A stretch of DNA of 64,000 bases from Candidatus Salinicoccus stercoripullorum (GCA_019113295.1 DXHR01000018.1:1-64000); one strand, 5' to 3'. Positions 34,553 through 43,893 are shown, numbered from the stretch's first letter. Translations and numbers: made by a program. Notes: generated by a model not told the origin, from the sequence alone.

Positions 34553-35335
34553 ATGTCCAGCAATGAAACTGAAAAATCATTTTCCAGAAGGAATTTCCTG
34601 AAAATGTCAGGTATGGCCACGGGAACGCTGGTCGCAGGTACTTATCTGGGCACACTGCTGAAGGATGATCCGACGCAGCCGGAGTCCCCGGAGACGGCAA
34701 CGGAAGGCGGACAATCCGAAGGCGGCGGTGAACAGGCGGAGGAAACGCCGGATTACGGGAGGGCCTATAAGTTCTTCCAGAAACAGGAAGACTTCGCAAC
34801 TATCGAAGCTGCCGCTGAACGCATCTTCCCGGAGGATGACAACGGTCCGGGAGCCGCCAGCCTCGGCATCGCATGGTTCATCGATCATGAGCTTGCGGGC
34901 GGTTACGGGTCAAACAGCCGTGAATATATGAAAGGGCCGTTCAAGGAGGGCACCGACTACCAGGGGCCTCAGTACGCCATGGTGCGCCGCGAGATCTTCT
35001 CCGAAGGCATCCGTGTGATGAACGCCCAGGCCGAGGAGCAGTTCGACGCCCAGTTCGCAGAGATCGAGGGCGACCAGCAGGATGAGATACTAACACAGAT
35101 GGAACAGGACGACATTGAAATCCCCGGCCTCAAGGCAAGCGATTTCTTCGAGGAACTGCGCCTTGTGACACTCTCCGGTGCCTATGCCGATCCACTCTAC
35201 GGCGGCAACATCAAGATGAAGGGCTGGGAGATGAAGAAATTCCCGGGTGCCTATATGAGTTACGCGAACGAAATCGAACAGGACGGATTCATCGACAAAG
35301 AGACGCAGCCGCTCTCTTCACATGTATCCCACTAA
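34553..35335 (+). CDS. Tat-exported gluconate-2-dehydrogenase subunit 3-like protein, copy A
   Basis: 260 residues. The N-terminus is a twin-arginine signal, SRRNFLKMSGMATGTLVAGT, followed by a Gly/Glu-rich linker. The mature part (ATIEAAAERIFPEDDNGPGA, DHELAGGYGSNSREYMKGPF, AYADPLYGGN) is the gluconate 2-dehydrogenase gamma-subunit (subunit 3) family, which escorts and stabilises GMC-type flavoprotein dehydrogenases at the outer membrane face. It lies 21 bp upstream of such an oxidoreductase. The latter has no signal and would be co-exported with this subunit through Tat. Paralogue: 42567-43352. Confidence 0.88.
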   Translation: MSSNETEKSFSRRNFLKMSGMATGTLVAGTYLGTLLKDDPTQPESPETATEGGQSEGGGEQAEETPDYGRAYKFFQKQEDFATIEAAAERIFPEDDNGPGAASLGIAWFIDHELAGGYGSNSREYMKGPFKEGTDYQGPQYAMVRREIFSEGIRVMNAQAEEQFDAQFAEIEGDQQDEILTQMEQDDIEIPGLKASDFFEELRLVTLSGAYADPLYGGNIKMKGWEMKKFPGAYMSYANEIEQDGFIDKETQPLSSHVSH

Positions 35336-35356
35336 AATTGACAGGAGGACGAATGA

Positions 35357-37072
35357 ATGGCTGAAACGCTGGATAAAAGGGAAGTCGTCGTCGTCGGCCT
35401 CGGCTGGGCAGGCAGCATTATTGCCGCCGAGCTCGCCAAGGAAGGCAAAGATGTCCTGGGCCTTGAACGCGGGGAAGAAAAGACGACGGAAAATTACCTG
35501 ACCGCCCACGACGAGTACAGATACGTGGTCGGACACGAAATGATGCAGGACCTCTCCAAGGAGACCCTCACATACCGCAACAACCTGGACGAGGAGGCAC
35601 TCCCGATGCGCCGCTTCGGAGCATTCCTGATCGGCACCGATGTCGGCGGCGGCGGTGTCCACTGGAACGGTGACACATGGATGTACAATCCGTACGACTT
35701 CGAGATAAAATCACGCACCGATGAAAAATACGGGGCGGACAAGCTGTCGGATGACTATCTCATACAGGACTGGGGCATTACATACGACGAGCTCCTTCCA
35801 TACTATGAGAAGTTTGAAGCGACGGCAGGCATCAGCGGTGAACAGAACCCGATGGGACCCGAGCGCAGGAAAGACTATCCAACCCCGCCGATGAAAATGA
35901 CACCGCTCCTCTCCGACTTCAAGGCGGCCTGCGAGGCGGCCGGTACATCACCGTTCAGGACACCGGCCGGAAACATGTCACAGGAGTATACGAACCCGGA
36001 CGGCCAGACGCTCGCCGCCTGCCAGTACTGCGGTTTCTGTGAGAAGTTCGGCTGTGAATGGGGCGCGAAATCCTCACCGATCGTCACCACCATCCCGACT
36101 GCGAAGGAAAGCGGCAATTTTGAAATAAAGACCCGTGCCAACGTTGTAGAGATCATGAAAGACGGCGACGAAGTTACCGGTGTGCTCTATGTGGATACGA
36201 CAACGCACAAGGAGTACATCCAGCCGGCTGATGTTGTCGTCATCACGAGCCATACGACGAACAACACGAAACTGCTACTTCACTCCGACCTCGGCACACC
36301 GTACGATCCGGAGACCGGTGACGGGAATGTCGGCAGGAACTACTGCCTGCACATCACACCGTCCGTGACGGGCTTCTTCGACAAGGAGTACAACATGTCG
36401 ATGGGCGCCGGTGCATTGGGTGTGACCATCGATGACTACAACAACGACAACTTCGACCACTCCGACCATGATTTCATCCACGGGGCTTCGATTTCCATGA
36501 AACAGCAGGGCAAGCGCCCGATCCTGGAAAACGCTGTGCCGGATGGTGTGAAGAACTGGGGTGCGGAATTCAAGAATGAATCCATCAAGGCATACAACCG
36601 TTCCGCCAGTGCCTGGGCACAGATGATCACCCTGCCGTATGTCACCAACTATCTGTCACTCGACCCGACATACAAGGATGAATGGGGCCGTCCGCTGCTG
36701 CGTCTGACGTATGACGTCACGGACCATGACAGGAAAGCCCACAAGTTCATCGGCGACCGCATCGAGGAAATCATCGACGAGATGAATCCTGTCGCCAAGA
36801 CGCGCGCAGAACTCGATGACCATTTCGATATCCTGCCGGCACACAACGACCATATCGTCGGCGGCACGATCATGGGCGCAGACCCTGAGACGAGCGTTGT
36901 GAACAACTATCTCCAGATGTGGGATGCGGACAATGTATTCGTCATCGGCGGGTCGAACTTCCCGCACAACGGCGGCTACAACCCGACCGGCACAGTCGGC
37001 GCGCTTGCCTACCGTGCAGCCGAGGGTATCAGCCAGTTCCTGGATGATAAAGGACCGCTTGTCGACGCTTAA
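35357..37072 (+). CDS. GMC-family FAD oxidoreductase, copy A
   Basis: 571 residues. FAD Rossmann motif VVGLGWAGSIIAAELAKEG with the E of GLERG, GGGVHWNGDTW, the GMC N-domain, a Cys cluster CQYCGFCEKFGCEWGAKSS, and the C-terminal GMC motif NVFVIGGSNFPHNGGYNPTG containing the catalytic His/Asn pair. This is the large subunit of a gluconate- or sugar-dehydrogenase-like complex; the substrate is unknown. No cytochrome c subunit is encoded nearby, so electrons probably go to another acceptor. It is followed by a terminator and then tatC. Paralogue: 40839-42563. Confidence 0.9.
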   Translation: MAETLDKREVVVVGLGWAGSIIAAELAKEGKDVLGLERGEEKTTENYLTAHDEYRYVVGHEMMQDLSKETLTYRNNLDEEALPMRRFGAFLIGTDVGGGGVHWNGDTWMYNPYDFEIKSRTDEKYGADKLSDDYLIQDWGITYDELLPYYEKFEATAGISGEQNPMGPERRKDYPTPPMKMTPLLSDFKAACEAAGTSPFRTPAGNMSQEYTNPDGQTLAACQYCGFCEKFGCEWGAKSSPIVTTIPTAKESGNFEIKTRANVVEIMKDGDEVTGVLYVDTTTHKEYIQPADVVVITSHTTNNTKLLLHSDLGTPYDPETGDGNVGRNYCLHITPSVTGFFDKEYNMSMGAGALGVTIDDYNNDNFDHSDHDFIHGASISMKQQGKRPILENAVPDGVKNWGAEFKNESIKAYNRSASAWAQMITLPYVTNYLSLDPTYKDEWGRPLLRLTYDVTDHDRKAHKFIGDRIEEIIDEMNPVAKTRAELDDHFDILPAHNDHIVGGTIMGADPETSVVNNYLQMWDADNVFVIGGSNFPHNGGYNPTGTVGALAYRAAEGISQFLDDKGPLVDA

Positions 37073-37106
37073 CTTTATTTGGCAAAAGAAAATGGTGTAT
37101 AGTGAG

Positions 37107-37136
37107 GCATATACGAAAGTTTTCGTATATGCCTTT
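37107..37136 (+). terminator. Terminator between GMC oxidoreductase and tatC
   Basis: GGCATATACGAAA pairs perfectly with TTTCGTATATGCC, then TTTTT. tatC may depend on read-through or a promoter of its own. Confidence 0.75.
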
Positions 37137-37167
37137 TTGCGAATTATGGAAAGAGAAGGTGAACGTG

Positions 37168-37986
37168 ATGGTATCGAATGAAAATGACAATGAGAGAAAA
37201 GAGACGATAAAGGCCATCAGCGACGACGGATATGAAGAGACCCGGCGGCGGAGCAAAGTGACGGTCGAGGACCCGGATGCAACGCTTGTCGAGCATCTGG
37301 ATGACCTGCGCGGCATGCTGATCAAATCGGCGGTCGTATTCGTGTTCTTCTTCATGCTCATATTCCTGACCATCCAGTACTGGTTCCCCTATCTGTCAAA
37401 AGGGCATGATCTGATCGTACGCGGACCGTTCGAAGTCATCCGCTTCTACATACGGACCGCCGGCGCACTGGGCCTCGGCCTCAGCCTGCCGTTCATATGC
37501 AGGTTCCTGTGGCAGTTCATGAAGCCCGGGCTTGTGGATAAGGAGACGCAGTTCCTGAAATCCTATTTTCCGCTGATGTTCCTCCTCTTCCTCGGCGGGC
37601 TGTCATTCGGCTATTTCGTCGTCCACCCCATCAGCTACTACTTCCTGATCCAGATGGGCGAGCAGAACTTCGACGTGCTGGTGACGGCCGATGAATACAT
37701 GTCGTTCCTGCTGATATCGACGATGCCGATGGGGCTCATCTTCCAGCTGCCGATCGTCGTGCTGTTTCTGCACCATATCGAGCTGCTGGATGCGGCACTG
37801 ATGAGGAAAGTGCGGAAATACGTCTACTTTGCGCTGCTGGTGATCACCGCGCTGATCGCCCCGCCCGACTTCTTCACACATCTCATCACTGTCAGCCCGA
37901 TGATCGTGCTGTATGAGATCAGCATCTATATCGTGAGAATCCGCGAACGGCGCGCGGCGAAGCGGAAGACAAAAGCGGCAGAGTAA
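37168..37986 (+). CDS. tatC: Twin-arginine translocase subunit TatC, copy A
   Basis: 272 residues with six membrane helices. TatC hallmarks are [39 protein letters not shown], FSFxYFVVHP-type loop [15 protein letters not shown], and [20 protein letters not shown]. TatC recognises the RR signal. The N-terminus before the first helix is long (~45 residues) and charged. ATG 37168 follows GAAGGTG. It is near its likely substrate, the subunit-3 protein; no tatA is present in the window. Paralogue: 40000-40824. Confidence 0.93.
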   Translation: MVSNENDNERKETIKAISDDGYEETRRRSKVTVEDPDATLVEHLDDLRGMLIKSAVVFVFFFMLIFLTIQYWFPYLSKGHDLIVRGPFEVIRFYIRTAGALGLGLSLPFICRFLWQFMKPGLVDKETQFLKSYFPLMFLLFLGGLSFGYFVVHPISYYFLIQMGEQNFDVLVTADEYMSFLLISTMPMGLIFQLPIVVLFLHHIELLDAALMRKVRKYVYFALLVITALIAPPDFFTHLITVSPMIVLYEISIYIVRIRERRAAKRKTKAAE

Positions 37987-37987
37987 A

Positions 37988-38022
37988 GCAACCCCCGGCG
38001 TTTTGGCGCCGGGGGTTTGGTG
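37988..38022 (+). terminator. Terminator after tatC copy A
   Basis: CCCCCGGCG-TTTTG-GCGCCGGGGG stem with a short T-run, placed directly after the stop codon. Confidence 0.75.
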
Positions 38023-38040
38023 GTTTTTGTGGAGGTGGCG

Positions 38041-38246
38041 CTGGCGGCCCTCCTGATGCCCCGGTAATCCATTTGCCGGGCATGGCGGCTCTCCTGATGC
38101 CCGGGTAATCCATTTGCCGGGCATGGCAGCTCTCCTGATGCCCGGGTAATCCGTTTGCCGGGCTTGGCAGCTCTCCTGATGCCCGGGTAATCCGTTTGCC
38201 GGGCATGGTGGCTCTCCTGATGCCCGGGTAATCCGTTTGCCGGGCA
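38041..38246. repeat. 41-bp hairpin array beside NERD copy 3
   Basis: TCCTGATGCCC recurs at 38051, 38092, 38133, 38174 and 38215, an exact 41-bp period, five units. Each unit holds the perfect stem TGCCCGG/CCGGGCA. It lies between the tatC terminator and the remnant of NERD copy 3. Confidence 0.95.
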
Positions 38247-38260
38247 TTAATCGCTATCAA

Positions 38261-38911
38261 TTAGGAAGTACTTCTGCTTCTGCCTGTTTTGTCACAATAT
38301 CTGTTGTGCAGCCTCCGCACCGTCCTCTCATTCAGCACACAACCGGTAAAATGATGCATTCTATCCTTTGTCACAGGTGTATTATGAAACAACACAGAGT
38401 GATCAATGTCCGCACGCGCAAACATATGATTCAGTTTTTCTCTCCCGCCGCAATTTCTGCAGGTCATTTTAAACTTCCCATACTCCACTTCAAAACTCCC
38501 GCAGCTGCAGCAATAATTTCCAACCCGCACACGTGGGGATCGGTCTCAGGCAACGGCATGGGATCGGCGATGAAGTACTTCCTGAGGGCGGCGTTTTCGC
38601 GGGCGGACCAGCCGCTTTGGTACAGATGACTTCCGCTGTAGTTCTTGATCCCGTTCACAACAATCACCCCGCCGGTCACAATCAGGCTGTCTGCCTGCAG
38701 TACGGCCTTGTCCACTTTCATCCAGACATCCCTGTATATCAATAAACGCCCGTGGCCCGCGACATCGAACAGCCTGTCATATTCCGCCTCACCGGCGAAA
38801 CCGCGCGCCAGGTTCGACATGCGCCACTGCTCGTCGCGGGTGAGTGCGCTCCGACGGACCAGGCTTCATAGTAACGGAGTGCCGCTGATTTTCCCCGTTG
38901 TTCAAAAACAT
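38261..38911 (-). pseudogene. Decayed NERD/zinc-ribbon gene, copy 3
   Basis: Pieces of the family are recognisable in different frames. The start MFLNNGENQ is at 38911. A frame change leads into GFAGEAEYDRLFDVAGHGRL. After the NERD core (LQADSLIVTGGVIVVNGIKN) about 90 residues are deleted, joining NYSGSHLYQSGW to SARENAALRKYFIADPMPLP. A second frameshift leads to the zinc ribbon (NYCCSCGSFEVEYG, CRNCGG), and the product stops after GRSRSTS, some 25 residues short. The catalytic Glu is replaced by Gly in VVNGIKN. The upstream block and downstream array remain. Confidence 0.88.
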
Positions 38912-38928
38912 TAAAAAAACCTCCTTTA

Positions 38929-38961
38929 CTATATATATGGATAAATATTGCCGGTCTGATT
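38929..38961 (-). promoter_or_regulatory. NERD-family upstream block, copy 3
   Basis: Minus strand: ATCAGACCGGC, AATATTTATC, CATATATATAGT, then AAAGGAGG. The block is kept although the gene has decayed. Confidence 0.65.
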
Positions 38962-39018
38962 CTTTAAAATGATGTGAAAAGATATCAGGCATATACAAAC
39001 CCTTATATATCAATGACA

Positions 39019-39038
39019 GGAGGTGTAAAATAACTCTA
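39019..39038. repeat. 20-bp boundary sequence shared with 34009-34028
   Basis: Matches 34009-34028 at 18 of 20 positions and overlaps the galU stop codon; see that entry. Confidence 0.55.
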
Positions 39039-39944
39039 TTTAATTTTTTCGTCCTCTGTTCCTCCACGGTGCTTCCGCGTCATCTCCTCCATGAAGTCGA
39101 GGAGCTCTTCCTTCATATCCGACTTCAGGGCGTATTCGATCGTCGTCTTCACGAATCCGCGTTTGGCGCCCACGTCATGCCGGCGGCCCTCGAAATCGAC
39201 GGCGTAGACGTCCTCGCCCTCTTCGGCGATTCCGCGGATGGCATCGGTCAGCTGGATTTCGCCGCCGGCGCCGATCTCCCCCTTCGCGAGGTGGCGGAAC
39301 ACCGACGGCGTCAGCACATACCGGCCCATGATGGCGAGGCGCGAGTCGGTCACTCCGGGGGCCGGTTTTTCATACATGTTGTCGAGGTGGTAGCAGTTGC
39401 CCTCGTGGCTGTCGTACTCGACGATGCCGTACCGTGAAACGTCATCCGGCGGCACGCTTTTCACGCCGATGACCGAACTTTGATGCCTTTCATAGTGCTC
39501 GATCAGCTGGCCGATCGCAGGCGTGCCGCCCTCATTGTCCACGATGTCATCGCCGAGCAGCACCGCAAACGGTTCATCCCCGATGAACTGCCTGGCCGTA
39601 TGTATCGCATGTCCCAGCCCCTTCGGCTTCTTCTGCCTGACATAGAAAATATTGGCGAGGCCGGTGGCATGCTCGACCTTCCCGAGAAGCTCGTCCTTCC
39701 CTTTGTTCTCAAGGATGGTCTCGAGTTCCATGGACTGATCGAAATGGTCCTCGATCGCCCGCTTGTGCTTGCCGGTGACGATGATGATATCCTCTATCCC
39801 CGCCGCCACGGCCTCCTCGACGATATATTGGATCGTCGGCTTGTCCAGGATGGGGAGCATCTCCTTCGGCATCGCTTTTGTCGCAGGCAGAAAACGGGTG
39901 CCGAGGCCCGCCGCCGGAATGACTGCTTTCTTCACTTTCTGCAT
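39036..39944 (-). CDS. galU: UTP-glucose-1-phosphate uridylyltransferase
   Basis: A 302-residue nucleotidyltransferase: [20 protein letters not shown] and PKEML form the nucleotide-binding loop, followed by [34 protein letters not shown] and [19 protein letters not shown]. It makes UDP-glucose from UTP and glucose-1-phosphate, the donor for glycolipid anchors and wall polymers (GtaB in Bacillus). It lies between the two inverted GMC/Tat modules, on the same strand as the second one. Confidence 0.95.
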   Translation of the reverse strand: MQKVKKAVIPAAGLGTRFLPATKAMPKEMLPILDKPTIQYIVEEAVAAGIEDIIIVTGKHKRAIEDHFDQSMELETILENKGKDELLGKVEHATGLANIFYVRQKKPKGLGHAIHTARQFIGDEPFAVLLGDDIVDNEGGTPAIGQLIEHYERHQSSVIGVKSVPPDDVSRYGIVEYDSHEGNCYHLDNMYEKPAPGVTDSRLAIMGRYVLTPSVFRHLAKGEIGAGGEIQLTDAIRGIAEEGEDVYAVDFEGRRHDVGAKRGFVKTTIEYALKSDMKEELLDFMEEMTRKHRGGTEDEKIK

Positions 39945-39999
39945 ATATATCCTCCTACTGTCCTTATAGATTCCACTATAACAAAAAGAGGACCGGAAT

Positions 40000-40824
40000 C
40001 TACTCCCGGCCCTCGAGTCGCGCCTCTTTTTTTTCTTTTCTTTTTACAATATGGATACTGATCTCATACAGAATAATCATCGGCGAGAGCACGATGAGAT
40101 GTGAAAACAGATCCGGCGGTGCAATCAGCGCGGTGAGCACGATGAGTGCGAAATAGGAATATTTGCGCGACTTCACCATCAGGGCCGAATCCAGCAGTTC
40201 AATATGATTGAGGAATAAAACCACCATCGGCAGCTGGAAGATGAGCCCCATCGGAATGGATGACATCAGAAGGAACGACATGTATTCGTCCGCTGTCACC
40301 AGCACATCGAAGTTTTCCTCCCCCATCTGGATCAGGAAGTAATAGCTGATGGGGTGGACGACGAAGTAGCCGAATACGAGGCCCAGGAAGAACAGTCCGA
40401 TCATGGCCGGCACCATCCCCCGGAGCATCGACACTTTCACACCGCGCAGCCCCATCACTTTCTGCACATACTGCCACAGGAAGTACAGTATGAACGGCAC
40501 CGAGAGGCCGAGCGAGATGGCTGCCGACGTCCGCACGTAGAAGCGGATGACTTCGAACGGTCCCATCACCACGATATCGAAACCTTTCGAGACGAACGAG
40601 AACCACCATTCGACAGTGAAGAAGATGAGGATGAACCAGAGGGCGACCGCGACGGCCGACTTGATCAGCAGGCTGCGCAGCGCCACAAGCTGGTCCTCGA
40701 GCGGCTCGAACGGATCCTCTCCCCCGCCTTCCGGCTTGCCGTCACCTTCCGGGCCTGCGCCCTTTCGTCCGGCCAACGGGTCTTCATCCCCCAATTCTGA
40801 ATTCCGCTTTTGCATTGGATCCAT
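40000..40824 (-). CDS. tatC: Twin-arginine translocase subunit TatC, copy B
   Basis: 274 residues with the same TatC hallmarks as copy [59 protein letters not shown] and [20 protein letters not shown]. The N-terminal extension is Gly/Pro/Glu-rich and differs from that of copy A. It starts 14 bp after the GMC copy B stop with no terminator between, so here the operon with its substrate is intact. A module-specific translocase is inferred. Confidence 0.93.
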   Translation of the reverse strand: MDPMQKRNSELGDEDPLAGRKGAGPEGDGKPEGGGEDPFEPLEDQLVALRSLLIKSAVAVALWFILIFFTVEWWFSFVSKGFDIVVMGPFEVIRFYVRTSAAISLGLSVPFILYFLWQYVQKVMGLRGVKVSMLRGMVPAMIGLFFLGLVFGYFVVHPISYYFLIQMGEENFDVLVTADEYMSFLLMSSIPMGLIFQLPMVVLFLNHIELLDSALMVKSRKYSYFALIVLTALIAPPDLFSHLIVLSPMIILYEISIHIVKRKEKKEARLEGRE

Positions 40825-40838
40825 TTGATCACCTGTCT

Positions 40839-42563
40839 CTATTCAAGACGCCTGTTATCCTCCGCATAGTCGATGATGCCTTCTGCACAGCGGTAGGCAA
40901 GCGCCCCGACAGTTCCTGTCGGGTTATACCCTCCATTATGCGGGAAATTCCCCGCGCCGACAACAAAAAGATTGTCGCGGTCCCAGTGCTGGAGATAGGT
41001 GTTGACGACACTCGTCTCCGGATCGTCGCCCATGATGGTGCCGCCGGTGTTGTGCGTGGACTGGTACGGCACGATGTCGTAGTCCTCGACGACCGTGTCC
41101 TTCTTGACTTCGTTGGCGCCCATCTCCTCGACCACTTCGGCCGCGCGGTCGATAGTATATTTCTGGACACCGCGGTCCTGGTCGGTGAAATTGTATGTCA
41201 GCTTGACGAGCGGCACATCGTACGCGTCGGTATACTCCTCGTCGAGGTCGAGATAGTTGTCCTTGTAGGGCAGCGTCGCACACTGGGCCTGGACGCGGAG
41301 TGTGCGTGTATAGTTTTCTATGGATTCCTTCTTGAACTTGGCGCCCCATGACGGTGTGCCCTCGCGCGTCGTATTGGTCGCGATCGGGCGTGCGCCTGTC
41401 TGGGTGATCGCCATATTGCCGCCGTGGAGGAAGTCGAGGTCGGAATGGTCATAATTGTCGCCGTTGAAGTCGTCAAACGCCATGCCGAGTGCTCCGGCCC
41501 CCATGAATGTATTGAACTGCTCGTCGAAGAACCCGACAGCCCCGCCGAAGATCTGGTAGCAGTAGTTTCGGCCGAGCGTGCCCTCTTCCGTCTCCGGGTC
41601 GTACTGCTCGCCGATTTCGGACACCCTGAGCAGCTTATAGTTGTTGAAAAGGTAGCTCGTGAGCACGACGATGTCCGCCGGCTGGAAGAACTCCTCGCCG
41701 CTCCTTGTATCGATGAAGCGTACGCCCGTCACCTTGCTGTCGTCATCTTCATCCTTCATGACCTCGACGACGTTGGAATGCGGACGCACCTCGAAATTCC
41801 CCGTATCGCGGGCCGCCGGGATGACGGTCACTTCAGGCGATGATTTCGCGCCGTACTCACAGCCGAAACGCTCACAGTACGCACAGTACTGGCAGGCCTG
41901 GATCTCCTGGCCGTCCGGGTTCTCGTACGCTTCGCTCAGATTGGCCGACGGCATCATGACCGGACTGTAGCCGAGTGAGTTCGCCGCGTCCTCGAACATC
42001 TTGAGCGACCGCGTCTTGATCATCGGCGGTGTCGGGTAGTCATCCGAACGGTCGCCTCCGAGCGGGTTCGGCTCTCCGGAAATGCCGGCGACCTTTTCGA
42101 ATTTGTCGAAGTACGGCTCAAGTTCATCGTAGGTGACGCCCCAGTCCTGGAGGCGGTAGCCGTCGTCGTCCCTCAGCTTATCAGCGCCATAGCGCTCTTC
42201 GGTCTTGGAACGGATCTCGAAGTCATACGGCAGGAACCGCCACGTCTGACCGTTCCAGTGCGTCCCCGCTCCGCCGAGGTTGTCCCCGAGAAGGAACGAG
42301 CCCATCTCGCGCATCGGCAGTGCCTTCTGGTCGCGCTTATTCCTGAATGTGAGTGTCTCCTTCGAAATGTCCTGCATCAGTTCATATCGGATTGCGTATT
42401 TATATTCATCGTGTACATTCTGATAATCCTCAGTGCCACGCTCGCGCCCGCGTTCAAGCCCCATCACCTTGAGGCCGGCTTTCGCCGCTTCGGCGGCAAT
42501 GATCCCGCCGGTCCAGCCGACACCGACGGTTACAACATCTACTTTATCCAACTCTGTCACCAT
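40839..42563 (-). CDS. GMC-family FAD oxidoreductase, copy B
   Basis: 574 residues, paralogue of 35357-37072: FAD motif VTVGVGWTGGIIAAEAAKAG with GLERG, GGAGTHWNGQTW, Cys cluster CQYCAYCERFGCEYGAKSS, and the GMC C-terminal motif VVGAGNFPHNGGYNPTG with its His and Asn. Side chains around the catalytic cavity differ from copy A (for example TMGDDPETSVVNTYLQHWD), so the substrate may differ. The ATG is 3 bp after the stop of the subunit-3 gene. Confidence 0.9.
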   Translation of the reverse strand: MVTELDKVDVVTVGVGWTGGIIAAEAAKAGLKVMGLERGRERGTEDYQNVHDEYKYAIRYELMQDISKETLTFRNKRDQKALPMREMGSFLLGDNLGGAGTHWNGQTWRFLPYDFEIRSKTEERYGADKLRDDDGYRLQDWGVTYDELEPYFDKFEKVAGISGEPNPLGGDRSDDYPTPPMIKTRSLKMFEDAANSLGYSPVMMPSANLSEAYENPDGQEIQACQYCAYCERFGCEYGAKSSPEVTVIPAARDTGNFEVRPHSNVVEVMKDEDDDSKVTGVRFIDTRSGEEFFQPADIVVLTSYLFNNYKLLRVSEIGEQYDPETEEGTLGRNYCYQIFGGAVGFFDEQFNTFMGAGALGMAFDDFNGDNYDHSDLDFLHGGNMAITQTGARPIATNTTREGTPSWGAKFKKESIENYTRTLRVQAQCATLPYKDNYLDLDEEYTDAYDVPLVKLTYNFTDQDRGVQKYTIDRAAEVVEEMGANEVKKDTVVEDYDIVPYQSTHNTGGTIMGDDPETSVVNTYLQHWDRDNLFVVGAGNFPHNGGYNPTGTVGALAYRCAEGIIDYAEDNRRLE

Positions 42564-42566
42564 GTG

Positions 42567-43352
42567 CTATTTCCCCCCGTAAAGTGATTGTGGTTCTATT
42601 TCCTGGAAGCTGTCCGTATCGATCTGCTGGATGTAGGCATGCTGGTGTCCCGGGAAGTTCTTCATCTTCCACCCTTCCATGCCGCGGTTTCCCCGGTACA
42701 TCGGGTCCGCATACGCACCCTGCAGAGTGGCGGAACGCAGCAGTCTGAAGAATTCCTCCGGTTTGCCGGCCGCCCTCGGAATGCCGAGATCCGCATCCCC
42801 GTCCTCGAATTTGGTGAGGATCTCATCCTTCTGATCGTCTTCGATGCTTGCGAAATCGTTGTCGAAATCGTTCTGGGCTTCATTGTTCAGCGCCTCTATA
42901 CCGAGCGTGAACAGTTCCGCACGCGTCAGGCGGGACTGGTAGCCCTGCGTCGTCTCCCCCTCGTGGAACGGCCCCTGCATGTATTCCTTCGAATTGTTGC
43001 CGTAGGCACCATCGAGCTGCAAGTCAAGGAAATATGGCACACCGAGCTTGATCGCACCCGGGCCGAGGTCATCCTCGGGGAATATCCTTTCCATCGCCTG
43101 GGAAATCGTCTCGAAATCCGCATCATTGTGGAAGAACAGCCTGCCGGGATTCTCCGTCCCGCCGGACTCCTCTCCCCCGCTCTCTTCAGTCTGCTGAGCC
43201 TCTTCCTCGCCGGTGGACGTGTCCGAACCGAAATTCATGCCGATCGAGCCGCCGAGGAGCGAACCACCGATGATCCCCCCTGTGGCCGCGCCGGTCGTCT
43301 TCAGGAAATCACGCCTGGAAAACTTCTTCTCCTTCTGATCTTTGCCAGCCAA
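42567..43352 (-). CDS. Tat-exported gluconate-2-dehydrogenase subunit 3-like protein, copy B
   Basis: 261 residues from a TTG start at 43352, chosen because AAAGGGGGAG lies 6 bp before it and because the length then equals that of copy A; the open frame continues upstream without a better start. Tat signal KFSRRDFLKTTGAATGGIIG, a Glu/Gly linker, then the subunit 3 domain (ETISQAMERIFPEDDLGPGA, FLDLQLDGAYGNNSKEYMQG, AYADPMYRGNRGMEGWKM). It pairs with GMC copy B. Confidence 0.85.
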   Translation of the reverse strand: MAGKDQKEKKFSRRDFLKTTGAATGGIIGGSLLGGSIGMNFGSDTSTGEEEAQQTEESGGEESGGTENPGRLFFHNDADFETISQAMERIFPEDDLGPGAIKLGVPYFLDLQLDGAYGNNSKEYMQGPFHEGETTQGYQSRLTRAELFTLGIEALNNEAQNDFDNDFASIEDDQKDEILTKFEDGDADLGIPRAAGKPEEFFRLLRSATLQGAYADPMYRGNRGMEGWKMKNFPGHQHAYIQQIDTDSFQEIEPQSLYGGK

Positions 43353-43439
43353 TTGATACTCCCCCTTTGAATAAAATATACTTTCATTATATAATGATAT
43401 CATAATATTTAGAAAATTAAAGAAGGGGATGTGGTTTAT

Positions 43440-43823
43440 TTGGCTTTTTTCAAGTATCTCTTCTGGGACAACAGTCACATGGATCTCCGGTACACGGAAA
43501 ACAAGTATGATGCAAGACCCACAATTACAAAAGTCTATGAAGACGGTCCTGAAATCGATTTGGAAGCGGTTAACAGAAATTATCGGGATGATCTCCGCGA
43601 TGCCCAGCGTTCCATCAACGGCAACCGACTCGTCATGCTGATCCTCTATATGGTCTTTGTATTCCTGCCAGCCATCCTGATCAGCGTATTCCAAAATAAT
43701 GTTTTACTTCTCGGCGGCATTTTCGTCTTCACCATCTTCGCCTACTTCGTGGTGGAGACCGTCAACCAGGCCGAGATCAACAGACTGCTCTACAAGATGG
43801 ATCAGCAGCTCGGAGGACATTAG
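43440..43823 (+). CDS. Small two-helix membrane protein, copy B
   Basis: 127 residues from a TTG start at 43440, with AAGGGG 10 bp upstream; a GTG at 43431 is too close to that site. The N-terminal half is charged (HMDLRYTENKYDARP), then two membrane helices (LVMLILYMVFVFLPAILISV and VLLLGGIFVFTIFAYFVVET). It is the counterpart of 34021-34452 and likewise divergent from the subunit-3 gene. The function is unknown. Confidence 0.72.
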   Translation: MAFFKYLFWDNSHMDLRYTENKYDARPTITKVYEDGPEIDLEAVNRNYRDDLRDAQRSINGNRLVMLILYMVFVFLPAILISVFQNNVLLLGGIFVFTIFAYFVVETVNQAEINRLLYKMDQQLGGH

Positions 43824-43828
43824 GACAC

Positions 43829-43872
43829 CCGAATACCGCTGCACCCGATATTCCGGGCGCAGCGGTATTTTT
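43829..43872 (+). terminator. Terminator after small membrane protein gene
   Basis: AATACCGCTGCACCCG and CGGGCGCAGCGGTATT pair around ATATTC, followed by TTTGTG. Confidence 0.8.
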
Positions 43873-43893
43873 GTGTTTTCTGATAGGAGTTGT

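Noticed and set aside
37603..38247. 214-codon minus-strand ORF
   Set aside because: Antisense to tatC and then array-derived repeated peptides; tatC is unmistakable.
43431..43439. GTG 43431 as start of the small membrane protein
   Set aside because: The AAGGGG ribosome site is only 2 bp away; TTG 43440 has normal spacing.
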